A stretch of DNA of 64,000 nt from Janthinobacterium sp. 61 (lineage in GTDB: Bacteria; Pseudomonadota; Gammaproteobacteria; Burkholderiales; Burkholderiaceae_D): contig NZ_PJMQ01000001.1 in assembly GCF_002846335.1 (NCBI RefSeq), positions 4,588,001 through 4,652,000 of the forward strand, written 5' to 3'. Below are positions 53,666-61,788 of this stretch, one piece after another. The notes beneath the pieces were generated by a model, which searched no databases, was not told the DNA's origin, and saw only the letters and a list, made by a program, of their open reading frames with translations. A program made the translations under genes and the position numbers. Each line of letters begins with the position of its first letter. Positions within the stretch are counted from its first letter, which is position 1.

Positions 53666-54718
53666 ATGAACACCATCCAGGGCCCGGCCATTTTCCTGGC
53701 CCAGTTTCTCGGCGATGAAGCACCGTTCGATTCGCTCGAACACCTGGCGCAATGGGCGGCCGGCCTGGGTTACAAGGGCTTGCAGCTGCCCACGGCGCCG
53801 CGCTTGTTTGACCTGGAACAAGCGGCCAACAGCCAGCAGTATTGCGACGACGTGGTCGCCTTGCTGGCGCGCCATGGCTTGCAGGTGACGGAATTGTCGA
53901 CGCACTTGCAGGGCCAGCTGATCGCCGTGCATCCCGCCTACGACGCCCTGTTCGACGGTTTTGCGCCCGAACACGTGCGTGGCGATAGCACGGCCCGCAC
54001 GGCCTGGGCCACGCAGCAATTGCTGTGGGCGGCCACCGCCTCGCAACGACTGGGTCTCAAGGCGCACGTGACGTTTTCCGGCGCGCTGGCCTGGCCGTAT
54101 CTGTACCCGTGGCCGCAGCGCCCGCTGGGACTGGTGGAGACGGCATTCGCGGAACTGGCCAAGCGCTGGCTGCCCATCCTCGATGCGTTTGACGCGGCCG
54201 GCGTGGACCTGTGCTATGAGCTGCATCCGGGCGAGGATTTGCATGACGGCGTGACTTTCGAGCGCTTTCTTGCCGCCGTCAACGATCACCCGCGTGCATC
54301 GATTTTGTACGACCCCAGTCACTTCGTGTTGCAGCAGCTCGACTATCTCGCCTTTATCGACATTTATCATGCGCGCATCAAGGCCTTCCATGTGAAGGAT
54401 GCGGAATTCCGGCCCAACGGGCGCCAGGGCGTGTATGGCGGCTATGGCGACTGGCAAGACCGGGCCGGGCGCTTCCGCTCGCTCGGTGACGGGCAGATCG
54501 ATTTCAAGGCGATCTTTTCCAAGATGGCGCAGTACGACTTCCCCGGCTGGGCCGTGCTGGAATGGGAATGCTGTCTGAAACACCCGGAAGATGGGGCGGC
54601 CGAAGGGGCGCGCTTCATTCGCGAACACATCATCCATGTGGCTGAACGCGCTTTCGATGATTTTGCGGGCAGTGCGGTGGACCAGGATCAAATTCATCAC
54701 TTGCTTGGCTTAAAATAA
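53666..54718 (+). CDS. Sugar phosphate isomerase/epimerase-like TIM-barrel protein
   Basis: The 350-residue protein belongs to the AP-endonuclease-2/xylose-isomerase-like barrel superfamily. Metal-binding candidates are Glu in CYELHPGED, Asp in ILYDPSHF, His in KAFHVKDAE and Glu in WAVLEWECC. Members isomerise, epimerise or eliminate from sugars and inosose-type ketones. Paired with the following oxidoreductase, it may act on a 3-keto or inosose intermediate. That role is inferred from pairing. Confidence 0.72.
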   Translation: MNTIQGPAIFLAQFLGDEAPFDSLEHLAQWAAGLGYKGLQLPTAPRLFDLEQAANSQQYCDDVVALLARHGLQVTELSTHLQGQLIAVHPAYDALFDGFAPEHVRGDSTARTAWATQQLLWAATASQRLGLKAHVTFSGALAWPYLYPWPQRPLGLVETAFAELAKRWLPILDAFDAAGVDLCYELHPGEDLHDGVTFERFLAAVNDHPRASILYDPSHFVLQQLDYLAFIDIYHARIKAFHVKDAEFRPNGRQGVYGGYGDWQDRAGRFRSLGDGQIDFKAIFSKMAQYDFPGWAVLEWECCLKHPEDGAAEGARFIREHIIHVAERAFDDFAGSAVDQDQIHHLLGLK

Positions 54719-54727
54719 GGAAAAAAC

Positions 54728-55879
54728 ATGCAGCGACGCTTACGGCTGGGCATGGTAGGGGGCGGGCAGGGCGCGTTCATCGGCGCCGTGCACCGCATCG
54801 CGGCGCGCATCGACGACCAGTACGGGCTGGTGGCGGGCGCCCTGTCGTCCGACCCGGACCGCGCGCGCGACAGCGGCGCCGCGCTGTACCTGGCGCCCGA
54901 ACGCTGCTACAGCGATTACCGCGCCATGGCGCAGGCGGAGGCTGCCAGGGCGGACGGTATCGAAGCGGTGGCCATCGTCACGCCCAACCATTTACACGCG
55001 CCCGTCGCCATGGCGTTCCTGGAAGCGGGCATCCACGTGATCTGCGACAAACCGCTGGGCATTTCGCTGGCGGAAGGCCAGGCGCTGGCGGCGCTGGCGC
55101 AGCAGAAAAATCTGCTGTTTGCGCTCACGCATACCTACAGCGGCTACCCGCTGCTGCGCCATGCGAAAGCCATGGTCGAGGCGGGCGACATCGGCGAGCT
55201 GCGTCTCGTGCAGGTCGAGTATTCGCAGGACTGGCTGGCCGACGCCATCGCGGCTGGCGGCATGAGCGAGGGCAACTGGCACAACGACCCGCACAAGGCC
55301 GGACCCGGCGGCACCTTGCTCGACGTGGGCTTGCACGCCTATCACCTGGCGCAGTTTGTCAGCGGCTTGACGCCGCACTCCGTGCTGGCGGAACTGTCCA
55401 CCTTCGTTCCGAATCGCACCCTGGACGACCACGTGCAGGTGATGCTGCGCTATGCGAATGGCGCCAGGGGCACCCTGTGGGCCAGCCAGGTGGCGACGGG
55501 CTGTGAAAACACGGTGCGGTTGCGCCTGTTCGGCAGCAAGGCGCAGCTGGACTTTGACCAGGAACAACCGAACGCGCTGTGGTTTACGCCGCAGGGCGGC
55601 AACCGCCAGCTGCTGCGCCCCGGGCGGGTCGACAGCGCGGCCGCGCGCCACGCCACGCGCGTGCCGGCCGGTCATCCTGAGGGTTATCTGGAAGCATTCG
55701 CACAGCTGTATCTGGATGCCGCCTTGAGCATTCGCGCCTTGCAGGCAGGGGCGCCCATACCGGAGGCGGCGCGCTGGCTGCCTACCGTCAATGATGGCGT
55801 GGCGGGCCTGGCCTTTGCCGAAGCCGTGCTGCGCAGCCATGCGGCTGGCGCGCAGTGGACGACCTTGGCCGACTGTTAA
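54728..55879 (+). CDS. Gfo/Idh/MocA-family oxidoreductase
   Basis: The 383-residue protein has an N-terminal Rossmann fold (GMVGGGQGAF) and the catalytic Lys of the family in CDKPLG. A C-terminal domain contains the GLHAYHLAQF helix with the usual Asp/His acid pair (DVGLHAYH). It should oxidise a secondary alcohol of a cyclic sugar or polyol with NAD(P)+. It is nine bases behind the isomerase gene. Levoglucosan, glucoside or inositol dehydrogenase activity are all plausible. Confidence 0.78.
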   Translation: MQRRLRLGMVGGGQGAFIGAVHRIAARIDDQYGLVAGALSSDPDRARDSGAALYLAPERCYSDYRAMAQAEAARADGIEAVAIVTPNHLHAPVAMAFLEAGIHVICDKPLGISLAEGQALAALAQQKNLLFALTHTYSGYPLLRHAKAMVEAGDIGELRLVQVEYSQDWLADAIAAGGMSEGNWHNDPHKAGPGGTLLDVGLHAYHLAQFVSGLTPHSVLAELSTFVPNRTLDDHVQVMLRYANGARGTLWASQVATGCENTVRLRLFGSKAQLDFDQEQPNALWFTPQGGNRQLLRPGRVDSAAARHATRVPAGHPEGYLEAFAQLYLDAALSIRALQAGAPIPEAARWLPTVNDGVAGLAFAEAVLRSHAAGAQWTTLADC

Positions 55880-55888
55880 ACTGGGCTC

Positions 55889-56182
55889 ATGAGCGCACCT
55901 TTTACTATCACCATCGTCCCCCAGGGCTGGCAGTTCACAGCCGAAGCAGGCACCACCATACAGGCCGCCGCCGAACTGGCCGGCATCCGCCTGCTCAGTT
56001 CCTGCCGCAACGGCACTTGCCGCACCTGCATCTGTCACATGCCCGAGGGAAAAGTGCGCTACACGGTGGACTGGCCCGGCATCAGCCCCGATGAACGGCT
56101 CGATGGCTACATCCTGCCCTGCGTGGCCGTGGCCGAAAGCGATGTTTCCCTGCAGGCGCGGGCCGTGCGCACGGGCGCCTGA
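55889..56182 (+). CDS. 2Fe-2S plant-type ferredoxin
   Basis: The 97-residue protein has the plant-type cluster ligands Cys39, Cys44, Cys47 and Cys78 (SCRNGTCRTC and ILPCVA). An extra Cys49 is close to the cluster. It is likely a soluble electron carrier for an oxygenase or reductase, which is not encoded nearby. The ATG lies nine bases after the oxidoreductase stop, but the function does not fit the sugar operon, so co-transcription may be coincidental. Confidence 0.82.
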   Translation: MSAPFTITIVPQGWQFTAEAGTTIQAAAELAGIRLLSSCRNGTCRTCICHMPEGKVRYTVDWPGISPDERLDGYILPCVAVAESDVSLQARAVRTGA

Positions 56183-56186
56183 CTTT

Positions 56187-56345
56187 GAGCCTGTCCCGGT
56201 AGATGAATACATCTCCTGCTGGCGCGCCTCGGGAGCGGGGAATGCGTTGCTCGTCGTCGCGTGGCTCGCCACGCGTCCTCCTCACGCCTTGTCCGCGCTC
56301 CCGAATACACTGCCAGCAGCAGACGCTCCCTACCGGAATAGGCTC
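56187..56345. repeat. Long imperfect inverted repeat with nested arms
   Basis: Outer arms GAGCCTGTCCCGGTAG (56187) and CTACCGGAATAGGCTC (56330) enclose nested pairs (CTGCTGGC with GCCAGCAG, CGGGAGCG with CGCTCCCG). The whole can form a cruciform or a 159-base hairpin RNA. It fills the gap between convergent genes and has no reading frame. It resembles a miniature inverted-repeat or REP-type element. Confidence 0.7.
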
Positions 56346-56657
56346 TCACGACGGCTTGCCGCCCTTGAGGCGCTGCAGCAGCGCGTCCACGCTGTCGCTC
56401 ACGGGCAAGCCGTGGCGACGCAGCAACTGCACGTGCAATACCAGGTTTTCCAGCACCAGCTTGGCCGCCACAGCCAACAGGGCAAGGTTGCGGTCTTCCG
56501 GGCTGAAACTTTCCATGGCATCGGCCATCTCGCACAGGTGGTTGGCGATCAGTCCGCGCAATTCCTGCTCGTCGAAAGGCAGATCGGCAAAATCGATGGG
56601 ATCGGCCACTTCCACTTCCTGCATCAGCACCGCTAGTTCTTCCGGGGTAATCGTCAT
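56346..56657 (-). CDS. Small hypothetical protein, 103 aa
   Basis: This acidic, helical protein starts MTITPEELAVLMQEVEVADPID and contains a hydrophobic central helix (NLALLAVAAKLVLENLVL), too polar at its ends for a membrane anchor. No known domain is recognised. It has a good GGAGG site before the ATG. The stop abuts the long inverted repeat. Divergent from the MoaD-like gene by about 100 bases. Confidence 0.55.
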   Translation of the reverse strand: MTITPEELAVLMQEVEVADPIDFADLPFDEQELRGLIANHLCEMADAMESFSPEDRNLALLAVAAKLVLENLVLHVQLLRRHGLPVSDSVDALLQRLKGGKPS

Positions 56658-56759
56658 GCCTGGCCTCCTTGTGTGCTTGCCTCTATTTTAGGCCATGCGC
56701 CATTGTATCGTCCGCAAAGCGGACTAGAATGAGTCCAGGCCGATGACGTCGAAGGCAGC

Positions 56760-57029
56760 ATGGCGAACTTGCATTTTACCCAACAATTGGCACGTTTTCT
56801 CGACGTCCCCACCGTGGTCGTGGCAGCGCCACGCCTACGCGCCGCCCTGGATGCCGCATTTGCGCAGCAGCCGCGCCTGCGCGGCTACGTGCTCGACGAG
56901 CAGGGGGGGTTGCGCCCGAATGTGGTGATCTTCATCGATGGCGCGCGCTGCCGCGAACGGCGCGTGCTTGACGATGCTTTGCAGCCCGACAGCCAGGTGT
57001 ATATCTTGCAGGCACTTTCAGGAGGTTAA
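56760..57029 (+). CDS. MoaD/ThiS-like ubiquitin-fold protein ending in Gly-Gly
   Basis: The 89-residue protein has the beta-grasp pattern of MoaD and ThiS and a C-terminal LSGG. The terminal di-glycine is the site of adenylation and thiocarboxylation by E1-like enzymes in sulphur carriers. A V-x-I-F-I-D-G strand (NVVIFIDG) and a QVYILQAL strand precede it. No moaE, moeB, thiF or cysteine synthase gene is nearby, so its E1 enzyme is encoded elsewhere if it is used. It lies two bases before a BNR-propeller gene, with which it appears coupled. Confidence 0.75.
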   Translation: MANLHFTQQLARFLDVPTVVVAAPRLRAALDAAFAQQPRLRGYVLDEQGGLRPNVVIFIDGARCRERRVLDDALQPDSQVYILQALSGG

Positions 57030-57031
57030 TC

Positions 57032-58141
57032 ATGGCACCAGGCATGGCTCAACGCGCGTATCTCGGCACCCGCAAGGGCTTGTTCCAGTTCGATGTCGAT
57101 GCGGCCGGCGCCTGGCAGCTGGTGCTGGTGCAGTTTGCAGGCGACCCCGTCTCCATGCTGCTGCACGATAGCCGCGACGGCAGCTTGTACGCGGCCCTGA
57201 ACCTGGGGCACTTCGGCGCCAAGCTGCACCGCCTCGATGTGGGCAGTCGCGCGTGGCAAGAGATCGCCGTGCCCGCCTATCCCGCCAAGCCGGAAGACAG
57301 CACCGATACGGTGGACTGGACCTTGCGGCAAATCTGGTCGCTGGCGGCCGGTGGCGCGGACCAGCCCGGTGTGTTGTGGGCGGGCACCCTGCCAGGCGGC
57401 CTGTTTCGTTCCAGCGACCGTGGCGACAGCTGGCAACTGGTGGAATCCTTGTGGAACGTGCCGCAGCGGGCGCAGTGGTTTGGCGGTGGCTACGACGTGC
57501 CCGGCATCCACAGCATTTGCATCGATCCGCGCGACAGCAATAAAGTGTTGGTCGGCGTGTCCTGCGGCGGCGTCTGGCAAACGGTCGATGGCGGCGCCAG
57601 CTGGGCCTTGAGCGCGACGGGCATGCGCGCCGAATACATGCCGCCCGAGCTCGATGAAAACGAAGCCGTGCAAGACCCGCACCGCATCGTGCGCAGCGCC
57701 GGCATGCCGGACGCGCTGTGGTGCCAGCACCATAACGGCATCTGGCGTTCGCGCGATGCGGGCTGGCACTGGCAGGAAGTGAGCACGGCGCCGCTGTCGC
57801 ATTTCGGTTTTGCCGTGGCCGTGCATCCGCGCGATGGCGACACGGCCTGGTTCGTGCCGGCGCAGGCGGACGTGCTGCGCATTCCGCTGGACGGCGCGCT
57901 GGCCGTGACGCGCACGCGCGATGGCGGCAAGACGTTTGAGGTATTGCGCACGGGATTGCCGCAGCAGCATTGCTACGACCTCGTGTACCGCCATGGGCTG
58001 GCGCTGGCCGACGATGGGCGCAGTTTATTGATGGCGTCGACGACGGGCGGGGCCTGGTATTCCAGCGACGAAGGCGAACATTGGCAGACCATCTCTGCCC
58101 ACTTGCCACCCGTTTATGCCGTCTGTTTTTCCACGCCGTAG
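57032..58141 (+). CDS. BNR-repeat beta-propeller (exo-sialidase-fold) protein
   Basis: The 369-residue protein has at least four Asp-box or BNR-type repeats (LFRSSDRGDSW, VWQTVDGGASW, IWRSRDAGWHW, AWYSSDEGEHW) of a six- to eight-bladed propeller. There is no signal peptide and the sialidase Arg triad is not obvious, so glycosidase activity is doubtful. It follows the MoaD/ThiS-like gene by two bases, suggesting a joint function such as a carrier and its target. Its 3' end overlaps the convergent TetR gene by 28 bases. Confidence 0.75.
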   Translation: MAPGMAQRAYLGTRKGLFQFDVDAAGAWQLVLVQFAGDPVSMLLHDSRDGSLYAALNLGHFGAKLHRLDVGSRAWQEIAVPAYPAKPEDSTDTVDWTLRQIWSLAAGGADQPGVLWAGTLPGGLFRSSDRGDSWQLVESLWNVPQRAQWFGGGYDVPGIHSICIDPRDSNKVLVGVSCGGVWQTVDGGASWALSATGMRAEYMPPELDENEAVQDPHRIVRSAGMPDALWCQHHNGIWRSRDAGWHWQEVSTAPLSHFGFAVAVHPRDGDTAWFVPAQADVLRIPLDGALAVTRTRDGGKTFEVLRTGLPQQHCYDLVYRHGLALADDGRSLLMASTTGGAWYSSDEGEHWQTISAHLPPVYAVCFSTP

Positions 58142-58737
58142 TAGCACAGGAAAATATCGACGGCCAGTTCCGTCACTTCGCGTCGGCGTGCCGGGCCCAG
58201 CAGGGGTTCACCCATGGTGATCTGCGGCCAGAAGGCAAAGGTCTTCAGTGGCGACATCAGCAGGTGCGCCACTTCCAGCGTCTCGCCCGCCTTGATGCGC
58301 CCATCTTGCTGCGCCGCGCGGATCCAGATATTCAGGCCCGTTTCCTTTTCATTCAGGCGCGCCACCATGGCTCGCGCGCGCTCGGGCGAGTGGATGGTTT
58401 CGCCAAAGATCACGCGCGCCAGGTCGATGAAGGCCGCGTCGCACAGCAAGTCCATTTTCTGCTCGACCAGGGCCAGCACCTGCGGGCGCAGCGGCTGGTC
58501 GGCGACATAGGGTACGGCAGGCTGGGCCATGCTGCTTTCCCACATGCGCTGCAGGATTTCCGCGAACAACTCGTCCTTGCTGGGGAAATGGTTGTACACG
58601 GTGCGCTTGGAAACAGCGGCCGTGGCGGCGATCCTGTCCATGCTGGTCGCGTCAAAACCGTGCTCGCGAAACTCGGCGATGGCGGCATCGACGATGGCGA
58701 CGCGCTTGCGGTCGGTGAGGCGTTGCGGTGCGGCCAT
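58114..58737 (-). CDS. TetR-family repressor
   Basis: The 207-residue protein has an N-terminal HTH (about 25-50, TSMDRIAATAAVSKRTVYNHF) and a C-terminal TetR ligand domain resembling the AefR or TetR_C_39 type. It is divergent from the metallo-hydrolase gene at 58853, with a palindrome in between, so it probably represses that gene and itself. The start at 58737 follows AAGGAGA. An inducer is unknown. Confidence 0.88.
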   Translation of the reverse strand: MAAPQRLTDRKRVAIVDAAIAEFREHGFDATSMDRIAATAAVSKRTVYNHFPSKDELFAEILQRMWESSMAQPAVPYVADQPLRPQVLALVEQKMDLLCDAAFIDLARVIFGETIHSPERARAMVARLNEKETGLNIWIRAAQQDGRIKAGETLEVAHLLMSPLKTFAFWPQITMGEPLLGPARRREVTELAVDIFLCYYGVEKQTA

Positions 58738-58800
58738 GGCGGGAAATCTCCTTTGAAAACAATATTTTACACCTCTTGGTTTACTTTGCCAGAAATAGGA

Positions 58801-58815
58801 ACTACACTGTGTAGT
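58801..58815. promoter_or_regulatory. Palindromic operator between TetR and metallo-hydrolase genes
   Basis: ACTACAC-T-GTGTAGT, a 15-base palindrome with seven-base arms, midway between the divergent start codons. It is the expected binding site of the TetR protein and would control both directions. Confidence 0.65.
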
Positions 58816-58852
58816 GTAATTTAATCCTTGTTCATTCTTTACCGGGCCGCCT

Positions 58853-59953
58853 ATGCACTTGCACCGAGTCGCACGTCGTCTCTTCTTTCTGGGAGTCCTG
58901 ATCATCATGAGTTCTTGCACCTTGCGCGCCGCGCCAGTTTCTTCGCCTGTCCCGTCACCACAACGCCTCGAAGGCAAGTTCCGCAATCCCGTGCAGATGC
59001 ACAAGCTGGGCACGGCAGCAACGCTCAAGCTGATGTGGACATTCTTCTTTGACAAGCCGGACAGCACAGTGCCTGCCGCTGCCGTTCCCGTGCAAGCCTT
59101 GAGCCGGGCGCAGCTGCTGGCCGCACCGGACAACAGCCTGTTTCGCCTCGGCCATTCGACCCTGCTGCTGAAACTGAACAATGAATTCTTCCTCACCGAC
59201 CCTGTGTTTTCCGAGCGCGCCTCGCCCGTACAGTGGGCGGGGCCGAAGCGCTTTCACCAGCCGCCGATCAGCATCGCGGACTTGCCGCCGATCAAGGCCG
59301 TTATCCTGTCGCACGACCATTACGATCACCTCGACCATGCCGCCGTGCTGCAGCTGGCCGCCAAGACCGGGCACTTCGTCACGCCGCTGGGCGTGGGTGA
59401 TACCTTGATTCAATGGGGCGTACCGGCCGCCAAGGTGCAGCAGTTCGACTGGTGGCAGGGCACAACGATTGGCGGCGTAAAACTCGTCGCCACGCCCTCG
59501 CAGCACTTCTCGGGACGCGGCTTGTTTGATGGCAATCAAACCCTGTGGGCATCATGGGTGATCGACGCCCCGGACGTGCGCGTGTTTTTCAGCGGAGACT
59601 CCGGCTATTTCGACGGTTTCAAGCAGATTGGCGACAAATACGGGCCATTCGATGTGACCATGGTCGAGACGGGCGCATATGACAAGCTGTGGCCGGACGT
59701 GCACATGCAGCCGGAGGAAACCCTGCAAGCCCACCTGGACTTGCGCGGCAAGTGGCTGATGCCCGTGCATAACGGCACCTTTGACCTGGGCTTGCACGCC
59801 TGGCATGAACCGTTCGACCGCATTACGGGGCTGGCGGCGAAGCAGGGCGTAAACCTGGCCACGCCGCAGATGGGCGAGGCGGTCGACCTGACGCAGCCGC
59901 AGAAGGGGGAAAAGTGGTGGCTGGCGATGCTGGAAGAGGAAATGGCCCGGTAA
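58853..59953 (+). CDS. Metallo-beta-lactamase-fold hydrolase, NAPE-PLD-like, lipoprotein
   Basis: The 366-residue protein has a lipoprotein-type signal (VLIIMSSC, Cys22) and an MBL fold with the metal motif SHDHYDHLDH at 153-162. Further ligands lie in the HFSGRG, FSGDSGY and VHNGTFDL segments. Family members with this length resemble N-acyl-phosphatidylethanolamine phospholipase D and related lactonases. It is probably anchored in the envelope. The divergent TetR gene and operator control it. The substrate cannot be deduced. Confidence 0.8.
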   Translation: MHLHRVARRLFFLGVLIIMSSCTLRAAPVSSPVPSPQRLEGKFRNPVQMHKLGTAATLKLMWTFFFDKPDSTVPAAAVPVQALSRAQLLAAPDNSLFRLGHSTLLLKLNNEFFLTDPVFSERASPVQWAGPKRFHQPPISIADLPPIKAVILSHDHYDHLDHAAVLQLAAKTGHFVTPLGVGDTLIQWGVPAAKVQQFDWWQGTTIGGVKLVATPSQHFSGRGLFDGNQTLWASWVIDAPDVRVFFSGDSGYFDGFKQIGDKYGPFDVTMVETGAYDKLWPDVHMQPEETLQAHLDLRGKWLMPVHNGTFDLGLHAWHEPFDRITGLAAKQGVNLATPQMGEAVDLTQPQKGEKWWLAMLEEEMAR

Positions 59954-59960
59954 AGCTGGT

Positions 59961-60302
59961 TCAGGCCGTCACATCGATCAGGCGGCCCAGGGTCTGGCCA
60001 TAGCTGTTCAGCTGGGGCGTGCTTTTCGGCGCAGCGGGAGCTGCTTGCTGCGGCACGGCCACCTTGATCGCCCGGTCCAGCTGCGGCGCCTTGACGGCGG
60101 CCGGGGCATCGGCCTGGGCTTGCTGGCTGCTGCGCTGTGTCTGGCTTAGCGATTCCTGTTCCCGCGCCAGCGACTGGCGACTTTGCGCCAGCTGTTCACT
60201 GTCGCGCTGTACCTGGTTCTGGCCTTGTTCGACGCGCCGTTGCGCCGTGGCCAGCGAAGCTTGCAGATTATTGACGGACGTTAGCGTGACCACATTGTTC
60301 AC
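59961..60302 (-). CDS. Coiled-coil hypothetical protein, 113 aa
   Basis: Residues 10-65 form a Gln/Ser-rich coiled coil (QRRVEQGQNQVQRDSEQLAQ), followed by an Ala/Pro/Lys-rich linker and a conserved-looking end (YGQTLGRLIDV). There is no signal peptide. No family is recognised. It lies seven bases from the convergent stop of the metallo-hydrolase gene. Confidence 0.55.
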   Translation of the reverse strand: MNNVVTLTSVNNLQASLATAQRRVEQGQNQVQRDSEQLAQSRQSLAREQESLSQTQRSSQQAQADAPAAVKAPQLDRAIKVAVPQQAAPAAPKSTPQLNSYGQTLGRLIDVTA

Positions 60303-60728
60303 CTTTGAAAGTATGCCCAGGCGTGCGCAGAAGGGGAAAGGTCAGGGCGGGGAGGCCGACATGTCTGCAGGAAATCTTTACCTGAATCAAGAGTAGGACA
60401 AATTCTCGCATAGTTCCAGTTAATTATGTTTTCTTGATAATTTTATCGTGCGCGCCTTGTATTGCCAAACCGGCATGCCTGAGCCGGTGCGCTACTTGTC
60501 AAAGTGAGTACCCGCTGTCGCTTGAAGCTATTGTTTGTATGCCATCGCCGATGCCACGCTGAGGACGCGGCAAAAATGCTTGTCTTCAAAAGCCACTTTC
60601 TAGAGTGTCAATATGTTGTTGTTTTTTCACCATTGCGGCGCACGGTAATGCGCGGCCTGCTTGGCGCTCTGGGCTATAATTGACGGTCAGAGTTGGTTTT
60701 TTTTGCCATACAGACAGGTAGTTAACAC
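60303..60728. other. Intergenic region, 426 bases, little structure seen
   Basis: No gene is recognised. A TATAAT box at 60675 is a plausible -10 for the LacI-type gene downstream, but no good -35 precedes it. A weak ACCGGC/GCCGGT hairpin lies at 60469-60488. A run of eight T residues lies between the TATAAT box and the start codon. Base composition is A+T-rich around 60400-60440. Confidence 0.45.
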
Positions 60729-61739
60729 ATGAATCTCAAGAGCCTCGCAATTGCCCTCGGCATGTCGAAAACGACAGTCAGCAGGGCGTTGAACGGCTAT
60801 CCGGAAGTCAATTCCCGCACCCGTGAAATTGTCCTGGCCGCCGCCAAGAAAGTCGGCTACCGGCCCAACCCGCTGGCGCGCAGCCTGGCCGTCGGCCGTA
60901 CCAATGTGCTGGGCATGATTTATCCCCTGCTGCCCAGCGACCTGGGCGATAGCGTCTTTCTTTCCGTGGTGAATGGCATGTCGGACGCCGTGGAAGCATC
61001 GAAGATGAGTCTCATCATCGCCCCCGTGTCGCCGCAGAATGAACAGCCTTCATATGAAACCATGGTGCGCGGACGCCAGGTCGATGGCCTGGTGGTGGGC
61101 CGCACCAAGGTGGTCGATGAGCGCATCGCGTATTTGACGAAGGTGGGCTTTCCCTTTGTTGCGAATGGCCGCACGCGCATCGATGCGCCATACGCGTACT
61201 TTGACTACGACAATGATACGGGCATCGACTTGGCCGTGTCCTTCCTGGCCGCACACGGCCACCAGCGCATCGCCTTGTTGAGTGCGCCGCTGGATTTGCA
61301 TTTCGCTTACGAGCGCAAGGAAAGCTTTATCCGCTGCATGGCGCAGGCGGGTTTGCAGCTCGATTCCCGCTATCTGCTCGACAATACCTTCGACCGCCGC
61401 AGCGGCTACCAGGCCATGCAGCAATTGCTGGCTTGCTCGCCCCGTCCCACGGCCGTCATCGTCGACAACCATTTGTCCGGCGTGGGCGTGGTGCGCGCGC
61501 TGATGGATGCGGGCATCGAGATTGGCAAGGAAATCTCCGTTATCGTCTGGGGCAATGTGGAAGACACCTTGATCGGCATCAACGTCACCACCATCGACCA
61601 GCCCGACCTGCGCCGCGCCGGCGCCAAGATGGTCGAAATGCTGCAATCCATGCTGGCCGGCACGCCGCCGGAGCGGCTGCAGGAAATCTGGCAACCGGTG
61701 CTGTTGCCGGGGGCGACCGTGGGGCGTTGCCCCGAATGA
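60729..61739 (+). CDS. LacI-family transcriptional regulator
   Basis: The 336-residue protein has an N-terminal HTH (NLKSLAIALGMSKTTVSRAL), a hinge helix (NPLARSLAVGRT) and a periplasmic-binding-type sensor domain. The target is unknown because no sugar gene follows. The nearest downstream gene is the convergent ferredoxin oxidoreductase. The sugar is therefore likely acquired by a locus elsewhere. Confidence 0.85.
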   Translation: MNLKSLAIALGMSKTTVSRALNGYPEVNSRTREIVLAAAKKVGYRPNPLARSLAVGRTNVLGMIYPLLPSDLGDSVFLSVVNGMSDAVEASKMSLIIAPVSPQNEQPSYETMVRGRQVDGLVVGRTKVVDERIAYLTKVGFPFVANGRTRIDAPYAYFDYDNDTGIDLAVSFLAAHGHQRIALLSAPLDLHFAYERKESFIRCMAQAGLQLDSRYLLDNTFDRRSGYQAMQQLLACSPRPTAVIVDNHLSGVGVVRALMDAGIEIGKEISVIVWGNVEDTLIGINVTTIDQPDLRRAGAKMVEMLQSMLAGTPPERLQEIWQPVLLPGATVGRCPE

Positions 61740-61743
61740 AAAA

Positions 61744-61767
61744 AACGCAGAGCCGAGGCTCTGCGTT
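61744..61767. terminator. Bidirectional terminator between LacI and oxidoreductase genes
   Basis: AACGCAGAGC pairs with GCTCTGCGTT around CGAG, flanked by an A-run on the left and a T-run on the right, so it can stop transcription from both sides. Confidence 0.85.
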
Positions 61768-61788
61768 TTTCATTGCCCTACCGGTCAG

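Noticed and set aside
57032..58141. Secreted sialidase
   Set aside because: The BNR repeats fit a propeller, but there is no signal peptide and the Arg triad and catalytic Tyr of sialidases are not evident.
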